Shown: positions 16,841 to 25,604, counted from the stretch's first letter. The stretch: 64,000 bases of DNA from Rhodovulum sp. ES.010 (GCF_900142935.1 NZ_FSRS01000001.1:878001-942000), one strand, 5' to 3'. The notes: generated by a model not told the origin, from the letters alone. Made by a program: numbers and translations.

Positions 16841-17614
16841 ATGACGCATGTTCAGGAGATTGCACCGAAGGACACCGCCCTGCCCTGCGGGCTTGGCGGC
16901 GGCGTTTGCGCCGAGTTGAGCGCACAGGCCGTCGATGCGCTGGCCGCGAGCGCGCGGCTGGAACGGGTCTCGGCCGGGCGGGTTCTGTGGCGCGACGACG
17001 GACCGCCGGGGATGGTGGGCCTCCTCGTGTCGGGGTATTTGCGGCTGCAACGCTTCAGCCGCGAGGGCCGACGCCAGATCCTGAACCTGTCGGTGCCCGG
17101 CGACCTGTTCGGCCACGAGGCCGAGCGGCGCGCGGAGTACACGCTGGAGGCGGCCACCGACGCGACCCTGTGCCGGTTCGACCGCCGCACCTTCGAGCGC
17201 CTGGCGCGCGAGGACCATTCGCTGCGCCGCGCGCTTTACCGTCACAACAGCCGCAACCTGGACCGGCTGCGCTGGCTGACCTGGACGATCGCCGCCCTGC
17301 GCCCGGAGGAACGCATCGCGGGCTTCTTGCTGAACGCGACGGCGTTCATGCCGGTGCAGCGCCTGCCCGATGGCACCGCGCTTCTGACGCTCGCGATCGG
17401 CCGGCGCGACATGGCCGACCTGCTGGCCACCTCGGTCGAGACGATCTGCCGGGTGCTGAAGGGGCTGGAGCGGGACGGCCTGATCCGCCTGATCGACTCC
17501 AACCACCTGCACCTGCGCGACGAGACCGCGCTTGCGCTGCGCGCCGGGCAGACCGCACCGGGGGCGGCGATGACGCTGGTCAACACCCCGACCCTGCCCG
17601 GCCTGCCGAACTGA
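16841..17614 (+). CDS. Crp/Fnr family transcriptional regulator (FNR-like)
   Basis: A 257-residue regulator. The N-terminal section has cysteines near 16, 22 and around 108, with LPCGLGGGVCAEL resembling the FNR cluster region, but spacing differs from the classical CxxCxxxxxC motif. The beta-roll sensor domain ends in a dimer helix, and the winged helix contains GRRDMADLLATSVETICRVLKGLERDGLI, with E-x-x-CR in place of the usual E-x-x-SR. The ATG at 16841 has a GGGAGGGGG upstream. An FNR-type box lies 62 bp upstream. It may be an FnrL-, DnrD- or FixK-like protein; I cannot decide. Confidence 0.85.
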   Translation: MTHVQEIAPKDTALPCGLGGGVCAELSAQAVDALAASARLERVSAGRVLWRDDGPPGMVGLLVSGYLRLQRFSREGRRQILNLSVPGDLFGHEAERRAEYTLEAATDATLCRFDRRTFERLAREDHSLRRALYRHNSRNLDRLRWLTWTIAALRPEERIAGFLLNATAFMPVQRLPDGTALLTLAIGRRDMADLLATSVETICRVLKGLERDGLIRLIDSNHLHLRDETALALRAGQTAPGAAMTLVNTPTLPGLPN

Positions 17615-17663
17615 AGGGGGCGCGGCCGGGCCGCGGCGGGGACGGCCGTTCCCGCCCCTTGCC

Positions 17664-18104
17664 CTAGACGTCCAGTTCCGACCGCATCGCGTCGAGCAGT
17701 GCGTCGCCGGGCATCTCGACGAGGGTGCGCGGCACGCGGGCGACGACCGTCGCGTCGAGCCGCGCCGGCATCCCCGCCCGCAACTCCCCCAGGAGCGCCG
17801 GCGCCGCGAACAGCGCGAGCCGGTCGAAATCGCTGGCGAGCCGATGGGTTTCGAGAAGCTGGATCACCTGGACCACGAAATCGCGGCGGTCGGCCGCCAG
17901 CGGGTCCGCCTCGGCGATCGCCGGCGGCTGCGCCGCGGCCCCCACGAGGCCCTGCAACCGGCGGTGCTCGGCCCGCATCACCAGTTCGGGCGGCCCCGGC
18001 GCGGCCACGTCCCGCAGGATGCGCGCCCGTGTCGTGTTCATCGCCAATGCCCAGAGCCGCCCCGGTTCCATGCCCGTCGCCCCCAGCGGAATACCATCCG
18101 CCAT
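17664..18104 (-). CDS. Host-attachment/baeRF-like family protein
   Basis: A 146-residue cytoplasmic protein. The sequence follows the 'host attachment protein' family: NTTRARILRDV near the N-terminus, LVMRAEHRRLQGLVG, DRRDFVVQVIQLLETHRLASDFDRLALFAAPALLGELRAGM and a terminal ATVVARVPRTLVEMP. The name derives from plant-associated bacteria; the fold resembles release-factor-like Rossmann domains, and its role in free-living cells is unknown. Alternative start ATG at 18071 would remove eleven residues. Two FNR-type boxes lie 27-74 bp upstream of the start, which implies anaerobic or NO control. Confidence 0.7.
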   Translation of the reverse strand: MADGIPLGATGMEPGRLWALAMNTTRARILRDVAAPGPPELVMRAEHRRLQGLVGAAAQPPAIAEADPLAADRRDFVVQVIQLLETHRLASDFDRLALFAAPALLGELRAGMPARLDATVVARVPRTLVEMPGDALLDAMRSELDV

Positions 18105-18130
18105 GGTTGCCCGAGACGGACCCGGTGTAA

Positions 18131-18144
18131 TTGACCGCCGTCAA
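18131..18144. promoter_or_regulatory. FNR-type box 1 upstream of the host-attachment-family gene
   Basis: TTGAC, CGCC, GTCAA: a perfect 5+4+5 palindrome 26 bp ahead of the start codon at 18104, suited to a position overlapping or just upstream of the promoter. Confidence 0.72.
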
Positions 18145-18164
18145 CCGGGCCGCGGCCGCCTCCG

Positions 18165-18178
18165 TTGACGCTCGTCAA
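18165..18178. promoter_or_regulatory. FNR-type box 2 upstream of the host-attachment-family gene
   Basis: TTGAC, GCTC, GTCAA: a second perfect palindrome with its centre 34 bp from that of box 1. Tandem FNR sites often combine activation with repression at higher occupancy. Confidence 0.72.
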
Positions 18179-18308
18179 TTCGAATCTCTTCGGGGGCGGT
18201 TAACCTTGGTCTACTCGAAGGGTGGAGCCGACCCGGGGCAGCGTTCGGCGGGGTGCCATTTCGCACCCGCGGGACGCCCCGCGCCGGGAAGGCCGGGAAG
18301 CCCTCGAG

Positions 18309-18387
18309 GGAGAGCCGCCGTCCGCCGAACGGATTTTGAGACCTCGGCAGGACCCCGGGGGGAGGGGGTCGGCGGCGGCGGCTCTCC
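18309..18387. repeat. Long inverted repeat in the non-coding gap before the GH13 gene stop
   Basis: GGAGAGCCGCCG at 18309-18320 and CGGCGGCTCTCC at 18376-18387 form a perfect 12-bp stem around a 55-base loop that includes a G-rich run. The 333-bp gap 18105-18437 holds the two FNR boxes at one end and this element at the other; no gene is seen in it. It may terminate the minus-strand transcript from the GH13 gene. Confidence 0.5.
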
Positions 18388-18437
18388 GCTTTGCCGCATG
18401 GGTCGATATGCGGACGGGCGCGCGCGCGGCGCGGATC

Positions 18438-20183
18438 TCAGGTGCGGTTGGTGATCCAGCGGCACTGGTATGGCGCGAAGGGAATCTCGGTGCCGGTGGG
18501 CGAGATGCTTTCGCCCGACAACAGGTCCACCCAGTCCTCGCCGCCGATCAGGTTGATCGAGAGCGGCGGCACCGCGACCTCTTCGCCGCTGACATTGTGC
18601 AGCGCGAAGATCGACTGGTCGCGGTCGAGGCTTTGCCGCCAGAGCCCGAACAGCCGGTCGTCGAGATGCAGGGTGAACTGCGTGGCGTTGGGGTGGAAGG
18701 CGGGCTGGGCGCAGCGGATCCCGATCCGCCGCTTCATCTGGCGCAGCACCTGGGACTGGGTGCTCGAGGGGTCGTCGAGCAGCGCCAGAAGCCGCGGGTA
18801 ATCCCAGCGGTGGCGGTTGATCGCGCGCTTGATGCCGGTCTTCTCGACGCCTTCGCAGTCGTTCGGCGTGGCCAGCAGCGAATGGATGTAGAAGGCCGGC
18901 ACGCCTTCCAGCGCCATGACGATGGTCTGCGAGCACAGGAACCGTTCGACCTGGTGGTCGTCCTGGCCCTCGAACGTGCCCTTCATCGCGTCGAACCAGG
19001 TGATGTTGAGCTCGTAGGCGGCCTCGCCACCGCCGTTGAGGGTGCGCATCGAGACCTCGCCGCCGAAGGCGCGCACGGTGGCGATGATCTCGCCGATCTC
19101 GCCGTCGGGCAACAGCCCCTCGACCGGGCGCATTCCGATCCCGTCATGCGACGCGGTGAAGTTGAGATAGGCGCAGCCCAGTTGCGCGGGCGGCATCGTG
19201 GCCTGCCAGCGGTGCAGGTGCCGCGCCGTGCCCGACATCAGCGCGTGCAGGATCAACGGCGGCAGCGAGAAGTTGTAGACCGCGTGCGCCTCGTTGCGGT
19301 TGCCGAAATAGCTGAGGTTCTCGACATTCGGCACGTTGGTTTCGGTCAGCAGGATCACCGGCTCGACCGCGAAATCGCACAGCACGCGCATCAGCTGCAC
19401 GATGGCATGAGTCTGCGGCATGTGGATCGAGGGCGTGCCCGGCTCCTTCCAGATGAAGGCGACCGCGTCGAGGCGGATGATGCGGATGCCGTTCTGGATG
19501 TGCAGCCGCATGATGCGCAGGAATTCCAGCAGCACCTCGGGATTGCGGAAATCCAGATCGACCTGGTCGTGGCTGAAGGTGCACCAGACATGGCGCGTGC
19601 CGTGCGCGGTCTCGACCTCCCGCAGGAGCGGGTTGGTGCGCGGGCGGACCACGGTTGAAAGGTCGTCGTCGGGCGACGCCTCGAAGAAGAACCGGTCGTA
19701 GGGTTCGTGGCCCTGAAGGTAGGCGTTGAACCAGGGCGACTGGCTGGAGACGTGGTTCAGCACCAGATCCGACATCACCGTGAAATCGGCGGCGATGCGG
19801 CGGATATCGGTCCAGTCGCCGAGATTCGAGTTGACCGAGCGGTAGTCGGTCACCGCGAAGCCGTCATCGGAGGTGAACGGAAAGAACGGCAGGATGTGGA
19901 CCGAGCTGAGCGTGCCCTTGAGGCAGCGGTGCAGGAAGTCGTTGAGCAGGTCCAGCGGCTTGTGCTGCCCGTCGATGAGGCTGTTGCCATAGGTGATGAC
20001 CATCGCGTCATGCGGCGACCACAGCCGGTTCGAGGGCGTGCGGGCGCGGCGGCGCGGGTGCGTGGTCTCGGGCCAGAACGCCTCGATGATCCGGCCGACG
20101 AGATAGTCGCGGTCGTGCTCGGGATAGATGCGGCCGACGAGATCGGCCAGTTTCATGCGCAGGTTCTGCGACGCTTCGGACAT
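18438..20183 (-). CDS. GH13 sugar phosphorylase (sucrose/glucosylglycerate phosphorylase type)
   Basis: A 581-residue alpha-amylase-fold enzyme. Expected reaction: phosphorolysis of an alpha-glucoside to glucose 1-phosphate. Catalytic residues are in place: nucleophile Asp239 in IRLDAVAF, acid/base Glu281 in LLTETNVPN, transition-state Asp347 in NFTASHDGIG. The compact length and DGFAVTDYRSVNSNLGDWTDI block fit the GH13_18 subfamily, which includes sucrose, sucrose-6-phosphate and glucosylglycerate phosphorylases. Its upstream neighbour on the same strand is a glycerate 2-kinase, which favours 2-O-glucosylglycerate as substrate. Start chosen at ATG 20183 (MSEASQN); a longer frame to 20261 adds a basic leader that looks non-native. 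No signal peptide, so cytoplasmic. Confidence 0.85.
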   Translation of the reverse strand: MSEASQNLRMKLADLVGRIYPEHDRDYLVGRIIEAFWPETTHPRRRARTPSNRLWSPHDAMVITYGNSLIDGQHKPLDLLNDFLHRCLKGTLSSVHILPFFPFTSDDGFAVTDYRSVNSNLGDWTDIRRIAADFTVMSDLVLNHVSSQSPWFNAYLQGHEPYDRFFFEASPDDDLSTVVRPRTNPLLREVETAHGTRHVWCTFSHDQVDLDFRNPEVLLEFLRIMRLHIQNGIRIIRLDAVAFIWKEPGTPSIHMPQTHAIVQLMRVLCDFAVEPVILLTETNVPNVENLSYFGNRNEAHAVYNFSLPPLILHALMSGTARHLHRWQATMPPAQLGCAYLNFTASHDGIGMRPVEGLLPDGEIGEIIATVRAFGGEVSMRTLNGGGEAAYELNITWFDAMKGTFEGQDDHQVERFLCSQTIVMALEGVPAFYIHSLLATPNDCEGVEKTGIKRAINRHRWDYPRLLALLDDPSSTQSQVLRQMKRRIGIRCAQPAFHPNATQFTLHLDDRLFGLWRQSLDRDQSIFALHNVSGEEVAVPPLSINLIGGEDWVDLLSGESISPTGTEIPFAPYQCRWITNRT

Positions 20184-20310
20184 GGGATTCGGTTTCGCCT
20201 TTGCGGTGAAACTCGCGCGGGCGAGAAGGCGGTGCAAGCGGCCGCGATGCAGAATGCCCATGGCCGGTCAGCTTTGCCCAGGATTTGGGCGGTTCGTTGA
20301 CGAACGCGGG

Positions 20311-21588
20311 TCAAACCCGCGGAAAGACAAGGATCGCGCGGAAATCGTTGACGTTGGTCAGCGTCGGGCCCGGCACCACCTGGTCGCCCAGCGCCGCGAA
20401 GAAGCCGTGCGCGTCGTTGATCGCCAACGCCGCTCCGGGGTCGCGCGCCGCGGCCGCGGCGCGGGCGGGCGTGTCGGGGCCGATCACGGCACCGGCCACC
20501 TCGGCCGCGCCGTCCACCCCGTCGGTGTCGCAGGCGATGGCGTGGATGCCGGGCGCCCCCTTCAGCGCGCAGGCCAGCGCCAGCGCGTATTCGGCGTTCG
20601 GCCCGCCGGTGCCGTCGCCCCGGCGCGTGACCGTGCATTCCCCGCCCGAGAGCAGCACGAGCGGCGCGTCGCCCGGCGCCATGTCCGCCTGCCTTTCCAG
20701 CGCAAGCCTGGCATGGTCGGCGGCCAGGTCGCGCGCCTCGCCCTCCAGCGCATCGCCCAGGAGTTCCACCCGGCAGCCGGCCGCGCGGGCGATCCCGGCG
20801 GCGGCCTCCAGCGATTGTGCGGGCGCAGCGATCACCCGGTTTTCGACGCGCGCGAGGCGGGGATCGTCGGGCCGCAGCACGCCGGTCTCGCCCGCCAGAC
20901 CCTCGGCCACCGCGGCGGGCGGGTCGATCTTCCAGCGGGCGAGGATCGCGCGGGCGTCGGCCGGGGTGCTGTCGTCGCCGACCGTGGGGCCAGAGGCGAT
21001 GGCGGCGGGGTCGTCGCCCGGCACGTCGGAGATCATCAGCGCCAGCATCGGCGCGGGATAGGCCGCGGCGGCGAGCTGGCCGCCCTTCACCCGGCTGAGA
21101 TGCTTGCGCAGGCGGTTCATCTGGCCGATCGGCGCGCCCGAGGCCAGCAGGTCGGCGTTCACCTTCTGCTTTTCGGCCAGCGTGATCGCGCCGGCGGGCC
21201 GGATCAGCAGCGCCGAGCCGCCGCCCGAGATCAGCGCCAGCACGAAATCCCCCTCCGCCAGCCCGTCGAGCAGCGCCAGCATCCGGTCGGTCGCGGCGAC
21301 GCCCGCCGCATCCGGCACCGGGTGGGCGGCCTCGACGATCTCGATGCCTTGCGTGGGGCGGGCATAGCCGTAGCGGGTGATGACCAGCCCCTCGCACGGC
21401 CCCCAGACGGATTCGACCGCCTCGGCCATCCGCGCGGACGCCTTGCCCGCGCCGATCACCAGCACGCGGCCCGCGGGTTTCGGCGGCAGCGCCGCGGGCA
21501 CCGCGCGCATCGGGTCGGCGGCGGCGACGGCGGCGGCGAAGAGGTCGCGCAGGAACGCGGCGGGACGGTCGAGGGTGGGCTCGGTCAC
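20311..21588 (-). CDS. Glycerate 2-kinase (GckA/TtuD, MOFRL class)
   Basis: A 425-residue kinase that phosphorylates D-glycerate to 2-phosphoglycerate. The N-terminal Rossmann domain carries VLVIGAGKASARMAEAVE and the VLALISGGGSALL glycine-rich loop; the C-terminal MOFRL domain has LVLLSGGECTVTRRGDGTGGPNAEYALALA and AIACDTDGVDGAAEVAGA. Start is a GTG at 21588. In serine-cycle or tartrate pathways this enzyme goes with hydroxypyruvate reductase, but neither is nearby. Instead the GH13 phosphorylase follows 127 bp downstream on the same strand, so it may recover the glycerate that enzyme releases. Confidence 0.92.
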   Translation of the reverse strand: MTEPTLDRPAAFLRDLFAAAVAAADPMRAVPAALPPKPAGRVLVIGAGKASARMAEAVESVWGPCEGLVITRYGYARPTQGIEIVEAAHPVPDAAGVAATDRMLALLDGLAEGDFVLALISGGGSALLIRPAGAITLAEKQKVNADLLASGAPIGQMNRLRKHLSRVKGGQLAAAAYPAPMLALMISDVPGDDPAAIASGPTVGDDSTPADARAILARWKIDPPAAVAEGLAGETGVLRPDDPRLARVENRVIAAPAQSLEAAAGIARAAGCRVELLGDALEGEARDLAADHARLALERQADMAPGDAPLVLLSGGECTVTRRGDGTGGPNAEYALALACALKGAPGIHAIACDTDGVDGAAEVAGAVIGPDTPARAAAAARDPGAALAINDAHGFFAALGDQVVPGPTLTNVNDFRAILVFPRV

Positions 21589-21639
21589 GGGGGCGGGCTC
21601 CGGGGTTTTCCCGGTTCTAGCGGGCCGGAGGCGCGCTGC

Positions 21640-22083
21640 CTAGCTCGGCTCGACCAGGAGCAGCGCCTTTTCGAGATCGCGATTGCCGACCACGAGTTCG
21701 GCAAGCGTCACGCCGTCGAGCGTCTTGTAGAAGGCGTCGATCGCCCGCAGCAGGGTGCCCTGCAGCCGGCAGCAGCAGGAGATCGGGCAGGTGTTCGTCT
21801 CGGGGTCGAAGCATTCGGCGAAGGGCACCCCCGACTCCAGCACGCGGAACACCTGGCCCACGGTGATCTCCTCGGGCGGGCGGTTCAGCGTGAGCCCGCC
21901 GTTGCGGCCGCGCGTGGTCTGCACGAAGCCGTGATGGGCCAGCGTGTTGATGACCTGCGCCATGTGGTTTTCCGAGGTGTTGCATGCCGTCGCGATGTCG
22001 GACTTGCGCACGGTGCGCTGTCCGTTGACGGCGCAATACATCAGCGCGCGCATGGCGATGTTGGTGCGGGTCGTCAGCCTCAT
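21640..22083 (-). CDS. Rrf2 family regulator, NsrR-like (NO-sensing repressor)
   Basis: A 147-residue winged-helix repressor. The HTH region TVRKSDIATACNTSENHMAQVINTLAHHGFVQTTRGRNGG fits the Rrf2 family. Cys91, Cys99 and Cys103-105 (ECFDPETNTC, then CCC) occupy the positions of the Fe-S ligands of NsrR, whose cluster is destroyed by nitric oxide. It is divergent from cydDC with 142 bp between starts and an FNR-type box in that gap. NsrR normally controls NO detoxification genes such as hmp and bd oxidase assembly; here control of cydDC is a reasonable inference. A related iron-cluster regulator (IscR/RirA) is less likely because the cysteine spacing is NsrR-like. Confidence 0.82.
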   Translation of the reverse strand: MRLTTRTNIAMRALMYCAVNGQRTVRKSDIATACNTSENHMAQVINTLAHHGFVQTTRGRNGGLTLNRPPEEITVGQVFRVLESGVPFAECFDPETNTCPISCCCRLQGTLLRAIDAFYKTLDGVTLAELVVGNRDLEKALLLVEPS

Positions 22084-22153
22084 CGGCGGTTCCCTTTGCC
22101 AACCGTCGCGGATAATGATTTATCTCACATACGGGTTCTCCCGAGCATATAGA

Positions 22154-22167
22154 CTGATAAAGATCAG
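22154..22167. promoter_or_regulatory. FNR-type box in the nsrR-cydD intergenic region
   Basis: CTGAT, AAAG, ATCAG: a perfect palindrome in the 142-bp gap, matching the inner TGAT-N4-ATCA of the FNR consensus, 58 bp ahead of the cydD start. Confidence 0.65.
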
Positions 22168-22225
22168 GCAAGCCCCCGTGCGAGCCGCGTCCGGGGGACT
22201 TCGAAAAGGCTGAACGGGGCAAGGT

Positions 22226-23929
22226 TTGAGGCGGAAACGCGCGCAGCAGGACGATCCCGCGAGCCGGCGGCTGGCCCGAATGACGGCCCCGGTGATGCGG
22301 CGGCTGGAACGCGCCGGGATGCTGGCAACGGGGGCGTCGCTTCTGTGGCTGGTGCAGGCCTGGGCCGTGGCGCTGGCGATCGGGCACATGCTGGCGCCAG
22401 AGCGGGTCGGCGGCACCGTCGCGATCTATGCGCTGGTGTTCATCCTCGTCGGCTTCCTGCGCGCGGCGCTCGACACGCGGGCGGGCGCGATGGCGTTCCA
22501 GGCGGCCGACACGGTGCTGGCGCTGGAACGCGCGAAACTCGTCACCCGCGAATCGCGCCGCGCCACCGACGACCCGGCGCGCCCCCCCGCCGCCCGCACC
22601 GCCACGCTGGCCGCCGAGAAGATGGCGGCGATGACGCCCTTCCTGACGCGCTATGCCATCGCGCGGCGCCGCGCCTATGTGGTGCCGCTGGTGATCCTGG
22701 CGGTGACGTTCTGGTTCTCCTGGGCGGTGGGCCTGATCCTGCTGGTCGCGGGGCCGCTGATCCCGGTCTTCATGGCGCTGGTCGGCATCGCCGCCAAGAA
22801 GGCGAGCGAGCGGCAGATGGAAGAACTGTCGAACATGAACGTTCTGCTGCTGGACCGGCTGACCGCGCTGGTCGACATCCGGCTGCTGGACGCGACGGAG
22901 GGCACGGTGGCGGGGTTCCGCGACGCGGCCGACCGGCTGCGCCACCGCACCATGGAGGTGTTGCGCGTCGCGTTCCTGTCCTCCACCGTGCTGGAGCTGT
23001 TCGCCGCGCTCGGGGTGGCGATGGTGGCGGTCTTCGTCGGCTTCTCGCTGCTGGGGGAAATCGGCTTCGGCGCCTGGGCGACGCCGCTGACGGTGGCCGA
23101 GGGGGTGTTCCTGCTGCTGCTCGCGCCGGACTATTTCCAGCCGCTCCGCGATCTCGCCTCGGCCTGGCACGACAAGGCCGATGCCAGCGCCGTGGCGCGC
23201 GAGCTGGACGAGCTGGAGTCGCGCGGCGAGACCGCGTTCCTCGGCACCGGGGCGGCGGCGCGGCCGATCGATACCGAGGACACGCTGAGCGTCCGCGGGC
23301 TGGCCTACCGCCCCCCCGGCGGACGGCTGATCCGGTTTCCCGATTTCGACCTCGCCCCCGGCGAGACCCTGGCGATCACCGGCCCCAGCGGGATCGGCAA
23401 GTCCTCCCTGCTCAAGCTCATCGCCGGGATGGCGGTGCCGACCGAGGGCGAGATCCGGCTGGGCGACGTGGTGCTGGGCCCCGAGAACGCCGATGCCTGG
23501 CGCGCGCGGCTGGGCTGGTTGCCGCAGCAGCCGCGCTTCGTCTCGGGCAGCCTGCGCCGGAACCTGACGCTGGCGGTGCGCCCGGAGCGATCGCTACCGC
23601 TGGATAGGGCGCTGGAGCTTGCCGCGGCGGACCGGGTTGTGGAGACGCTGCCGCGCGGGCTGAACACGCAGCTTGGCGAGTTCGGCATGGGCGTGTCGGG
23701 CGGCGAGGCGCGGCGGCTGATCGTGGCCCGCGCCGCCCGTGCCCATCCCGACCTGCTGCTGGCCGACGAACCGACCGCCGATCTCGACGAGGAAACCGCG
23801 GGGCTGGTGACCGAGGGCCTGCTCGGGCTGGTGGCCAGCGGCTCGGCGCTGATCGTGGCGACCCATGACCCGGTGCTGGCCGCGCGGATGGACCGCCAGG
23901 TCGCGATGCGGGCCGAGGCGGCGGCATGA
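22226..23929 (+). CDS. cydD: Heterodimeric ABC exporter CydD subunit
   Basis: CydDC exports glutathione/cysteine to the periplasm and is required for assembly of cytochrome bd. This 567-residue half-transporter has a six-helix exporter domain at about 30-330 and a nucleotide-binding domain with Walker A GPSGIGKSS at 386-394, an atypical signature VSGGEARR and Walker B LLLADEPT near 510. The only starts after the in-frame stop at 22211 are the TTG at 22226 (weak ribosome site aagg) and an ATG at 22280; the TTG form gives the basic N-terminus expected. Overlaps cydC by 4 bp. Confidence 0.88.
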   Translation: MRRKRAQQDDPASRRLARMTAPVMRRLERAGMLATGASLLWLVQAWAVALAIGHMLAPERVGGTVAIYALVFILVGFLRAALDTRAGAMAFQAADTVLALERAKLVTRESRRATDDPARPPAARTATLAAEKMAAMTPFLTRYAIARRRAYVVPLVILAVTFWFSWAVGLILLVAGPLIPVFMALVGIAAKKASERQMEELSNMNVLLLDRLTALVDIRLLDATEGTVAGFRDAADRLRHRTMEVLRVAFLSSTVLELFAALGVAMVAVFVGFSLLGEIGFGAWATPLTVAEGVFLLLLAPDYFQPLRDLASAWHDKADASAVARELDELESRGETAFLGTGAAARPIDTEDTLSVRGLAYRPPGGRLIRFPDFDLAPGETLAITGPSGIGKSSLLKLIAGMAVPTEGEIRLGDVVLGPENADAWRARLGWLPQQPRFVSGSLRRNLTLAVRPERSLPLDRALELAAADRVVETLPRGLNTQLGEFGMGVSGGEARRLIVARAARAHPDLLLADEPTADLDEETAGLVTEGLLGLVASGSALIVATHDPVLAARMDRQVAMRAEAAA

Positions 23930-25581
23930 GCCATATCCTGCATATCATGCGCCTGATCTGGCGCGCCCAGCGCGCCGCCCTGATCCGGGGCACGGTGCTG
24001 GCGGTACTGGTGGTGGCGATGGGCGTGGCGCTGCTGGGCCTGTCGGGCTGGTTCATCACGGCCGCCGGGGCGGCGGGTCTGGCCGGGCTCGGCATCGCGT
24101 TCAACGTCTTCCAGCCGTCGGCGGCGGTGCGGTTCCTGGCGCTCGGCCGGACGGCAGCGCGCTATGGCGAGCGGCTGCTGACCCATGACGCGACCCTGAA
24201 AAGCCTGACCGATATCCGCGTGGGCCTGTTGCGCGGCGTGCTCGGCCTGCCGTTCCAGCGGCTGTCGCGGCTGCGGGGGGCGGAGACGATGAACCGGCTG
24301 GTGGCCGATGTCGATGCGCTGGACGGGATCGCGCTGCGGCTGTTCATCCCCGCGGTGGCGGCCGGCACGCTTTACCTGGGCGCGTTCCTCATCCTGTGGT
24401 GGGTGACCGACCTGGTGCTGGCGGCCTGGATCGTGGCGAGCTTCACGCTTGGCACCGGGCTGGTGCTGGCCTGGACCGGGCGGCATGCGCTCGCGCCCTC
24501 GCGCCGGGCGGAAAAGGCGCTGCAGGCGTTCCGCATCCGGCTGATCGACATGCTGCGCGCGCGCGACGACCTGGTGGTCTATGGCCGCCTGCCCGACCAG
24601 GCCGAGGCGGTGGCCACCGCCGAGTCGCGGCTGCGCGAGAACCTGGACGCGGTGGACCGGCTGGAGCGGCGCGCGGGCGTTCTGCTGACGATCACCACGA
24701 CGCTGTCGGCGGGCACCGCGCTGTGGCTGGGCGGCACGCTGGCGGAGCGCGGGACGATCTCGCCGGCGCAGGCGGCGCTGGGCTTCTTCGCCGCGCTCGC
24801 CCTTGCCGAAACGGTGCAGCCGCTGCGCCGGGGGCTGGCCGATCTGGGCCGGATGCTGGACGCCGCGCGCCGCGTGCGGCGGCTGTTGCCGGAGACCGGC
24901 CCGCAACCGGCCCGAGCCGCGGGCCCCGCCCCGCGCGCGGACACCCCGGCGCTGGAGATGGCGGGCCTGACCTACCGCCACCCGGGCGCCGAGCGGCCGG
25001 TGGTGGAGGCGTTCGCGCTGACGCTCGCGCCGGGGGAATCGGCCGCGCTGACCGGGGCCTCGGGCAGCGGCAAGAGCACGGTCCTGGCGCTGGCCGCCGG
25101 GCTGGTGGCCCCGGATGCGGGGCGCATCGCGCTGGCCGGCCGGCCGCTCGACGCGCTGCCCGAACGCCAGTTGCGGGCGGAGATGACCTACCTGCCCCAG
25201 CGCAGCATGCTGCTGGGCCACAGCTTCTACGACATGCTGGCGCTGGCGGACCCCGACCTGACCGAGGACCGCGCGCTGTCGGTGCTGGAGGCGGTGGCGC
25301 TGTCGCAGACGGTGGCCGGGCGCGGCGGGCTGCACGCGCCCTTGTCGGAGAATGGTGCGGGGCTGTCGGGCGGCGAGCAGCGGCGCCTGGCGCTGGCCCG
25401 CGCGCTGTTGCGCCGGCCCCGCCTGCTGCTGCTCGACGAACCCACCGAGGGGCTGGACCGGCCGACCGCGCTGCGGGTTCTGGCGGGCATCCGCGCGGTA
25501 CTGCCCGAGGCGACGATCCTGACCGCCTCGCACCGCAAGGCGGAACGCGACTGGGCGGACCGGCTGATTCGCATGACCTGA
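23926..25581 (+). CDS. cydC: Heterodimeric ABC exporter CydC subunit
   Basis: Partner of CydD, 551 residues, starting at an ATG in the ATGA overlap. It has a six-helix membrane domain, with the long second half, and an ABC domain: Walker A GASGSGKST at 377-385, signature LSGGEQRRLALARAL, Walker [14 protein letters not shown]. Together with CydD the heterodimer would sit in the inner membrane. Followed after 163 bp by cydABX, which it serves; the gap includes an FNR-type box, so cydABX can be transcribed separately. Confidence 0.9.
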   Translation: MSHILHIMRLIWRAQRAALIRGTVLAVLVVAMGVALLGLSGWFITAAGAAGLAGLGIAFNVFQPSAAVRFLALGRTAARYGERLLTHDATLKSLTDIRVGLLRGVLGLPFQRLSRLRGAETMNRLVADVDALDGIALRLFIPAVAAGTLYLGAFLILWWVTDLVLAAWIVASFTLGTGLVLAWTGRHALAPSRRAEKALQAFRIRLIDMLRARDDLVVYGRLPDQAEAVATAESRLRENLDAVDRLERRAGVLLTITTTLSAGTALWLGGTLAERGTISPAQAALGFFAALALAETVQPLRRGLADLGRMLDAARRVRRLLPETGPQPARAAGPAPRADTPALEMAGLTYRHPGAERPVVEAFALTLAPGESAALTGASGSGKSTVLALAAGLVAPDAGRIALAGRPLDALPERQLRAEMTYLPQRSMLLGHSFYDMLALADPDLTEDRALSVLEAVALSQTVAGRGGLHAPLSENGAGLSGGEQRRLALARALLRRPRLLLLDEPTEGLDRPTALRVLAGIRAVLPEATILTASHRKAERDWADRLIRMT

Positions 25582-25604
25582 AGATGCATCCGCGACATGC
25601 GTTT

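Noticed and set aside
20128..22152. A 674-codon open frame on the plus strand across the GH13, glycerate kinase and nsrR region
   Set aside because: Antisense to three recognisable genes; no domain visible.
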